NCBI GenBank assembly: GCA_030600865.1
Contig: JAUVUS010000131.1
Span: 1-6,897, forward strand
Direction: 5' to 3'
DNA from: Bacteroidales bacterium
Lineage (GTDB): Bacteria; Bacteroidota; Bacteroidia; Bacteroidales; UBA12077
DNA length: 6,897 nucleotides
Part shown: positions 6,168 to 6,897 of the stretch, in pieces
How the letters are laid out: each line of letters begins with the position of its first letter
How positions within the stretch are numbered: the stretch's first letter is position 1
Notes under the pieces: model-generated
Database searches by the model: none
Seen by the model: only the letters and a program-made list of their open reading frames with translations
What the model was told of the DNA's origin: nothing
Made by a program: the position numbers and the translations under genes

Positions 6168-6897
6168 CTAAGAATTTTGCCGGTTAAATTCAGTTTGTAC
6201 CACATTCATAATTCTATTCCTTTCATTTTGCGTAAGATTACTACCCGATGGTAAACATAAACCATTCATAAATAAATCTTCACTCGTACCATTAACATAA
6301 GCGGGATAATTTTCAAAAACAGGCTGTAAGTGCATAGGTTTCCATAAAGGCCTGGATTCAATATTTTCCTTTTCAAATGCAAGTCTCAATGTTTCTCGTG
6401 TTATTCCATTTGTTTTCAAAGGATCAACTAAAATTGTTGTTAACCAGTAATTCGAGTAAAATTTACCTGAAGGTTCTTCTAAAAACGAAACTCCTTTGAT
6501 ATTAGAAAATAATTCTTTATAAAATTTTAAATTTGCTCTTCGCAGTGATACACGTTCGTCAATCACTTCGAGCTGCCCACGGCCAATACCTGCAACAATA
6601 TTACTCATCCGATAATTATATCCTATATGCGAGTGTTGATAATGTGGGGCATTATCCCTGGCTTGAGTAGCTAAAAAACGAGACATATTAATATATTCTT
6701 CGTTATTAGAAATCAAAGCACCACCTCCGGAAGTTGTAATAATTTTATTCCCATTAAATGAAAGTATCCCCATTTGGCCAAATGTACCACAAGTTTTTCC
6801 ATTATATTTACTACCTAATGCTTCGGCTGCATCTTCAATAATAGGAATTTCATATTTATTGGCAATTTCCATTATTTGATCCATATTAGCAGGCATA
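6168..6897 (-). CDS. PglE/WcfR-like sugar-nucleotide aminotransferase, N-terminus cut by window edge
   Basis: PLP-dependent aminotransferase of the DegT/DnrJ/EryC1/StrS family, probably converting a UDP-4-keto-6-deoxy-N-acetylhexosamine to the 4-amino sugar with glutamate as amino donor, in the cytoplasm. The 242 visible residues start at an internal methionine: MPANMDQIMEIA is normally preceded by 'VHLYG' and some 120-150 further residues, so the true start lies beyond the right edge. Numbered from that methionine, EDAAEALGS (21-29) supplies the aspartate that pairs with the PLP ring nitrogen (D22), and SFNGNKIITTSGGGAL (46-61) supplies the Schiff-base lysine K51. GYNYRMSNI (92-100) and ESRPLWKPMHLQPVF (180-194), near the C-terminus, are hallmarks of the PglE/WcfR branch that makes 4-amino sugars such as bacillosamine or AATGal precursors. 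All visible catalytic positions are intact. GC by hand count is about 34%, above the genes to its left. The exact sugar is unproven. Confidence 0.93.
   Translation of the reverse strand, partial: MPANMDQIMEIANKYEIPIIEDAAEALGSKYNGKTCGTFGQMGILSFNGNKIITTSGGGALISNNEEYINMSRFLATQARDNAPHYQHSHIGYNYRMSNIVAGIGRGQLEVIDERVSLRRANLKFYKELFSNIKGVSFLEEPSGKFYSNYWLTTILVDPLKTNGITRETLRLAFEKENIESRPLWKPMHLQPVFENYPAYVNGTSEDLFMNGLCLPSGSNLTQNERNRIMNVVQTEFNRQNS

Noticed and set aside
1..6897. CRISPR arrays, tRNA or rRNA genes, insertion sequences
   Set aside because: No regularly spaced repeats, cloverleaf-like sequence, rRNA-like stretches or transposase-like reading frames were seen; coding sequence fills almost the whole window.

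Overview
The window is a stretch of a surface-polysaccharide (O-antigen, capsule or exopolysaccharide) biosynthesis locus. It is very AT-rich, and every gene lies on the minus strand, so transcription runs from the right edge to the left. Low GC, the lack of Shine-Dalgarno-like sequence before the starts, and the particular families present (a PglE/WcfR-type sugar aminotransferase, an ExoA-like glycosyltransferase, a GT4 enzyme with an HFHDPEL motif) suggest a Bacteroidota genome. This is inference; no marker gene is present to settle it.

Layout in the direction of transcription: (1) 6897-6168, a PLP-dependent DegT/DnrJ/EryC1/StrS sugar aminotransferase whose N-terminal part lies beyond the right edge; (2) 6167-5997, a 171-bp gap with no convincing promoter or terminator, holding a 30-codon reading frame that stops 2 nt before the next gene; (3) 5996-3246, a 916-residue polytopic protein of the Wzy polymerase / WaaL O-antigen ligase superfamily; (4) 3271-2003, a Wzx-type flippase; (5) 2006-906, a GT4 glycosyltransferase; (6) 913 to the left edge, an ExoA-like GT2 glycosyltransferase cut off by the window. 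Genes 3 to 6 overlap one another by 26, 4 and 8 bp, so they look like one translationally coupled unit.

Together they fit a Wzx/Wzy-dependent pathway. The aminotransferase makes a 4-amino-6-deoxy sugar nucleotide. The two glycosyltransferases extend a lipid-linked repeat unit in the cytoplasm. The flippase moves it across the inner membrane, and the polymerase/ligase joins units on the periplasmic side. The initiating sugar-phosphate transferase, the dehydratase feeding the aminotransferase, and any chain-length regulator are not in the window.

The feature most worth attention is the polymerase/ligase. Between the two conserved halves of the membrane enzyme it carries a periplasmic segment of about 570 residues, several times longer than the usual loop. 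That segment contains two diverged copies of a beta-rich module resembling a carbohydrate-binding jelly roll, each preceded by a short helical stretch. It looks like a polymerase or ligase with built-in tandem glycan-binding domains.
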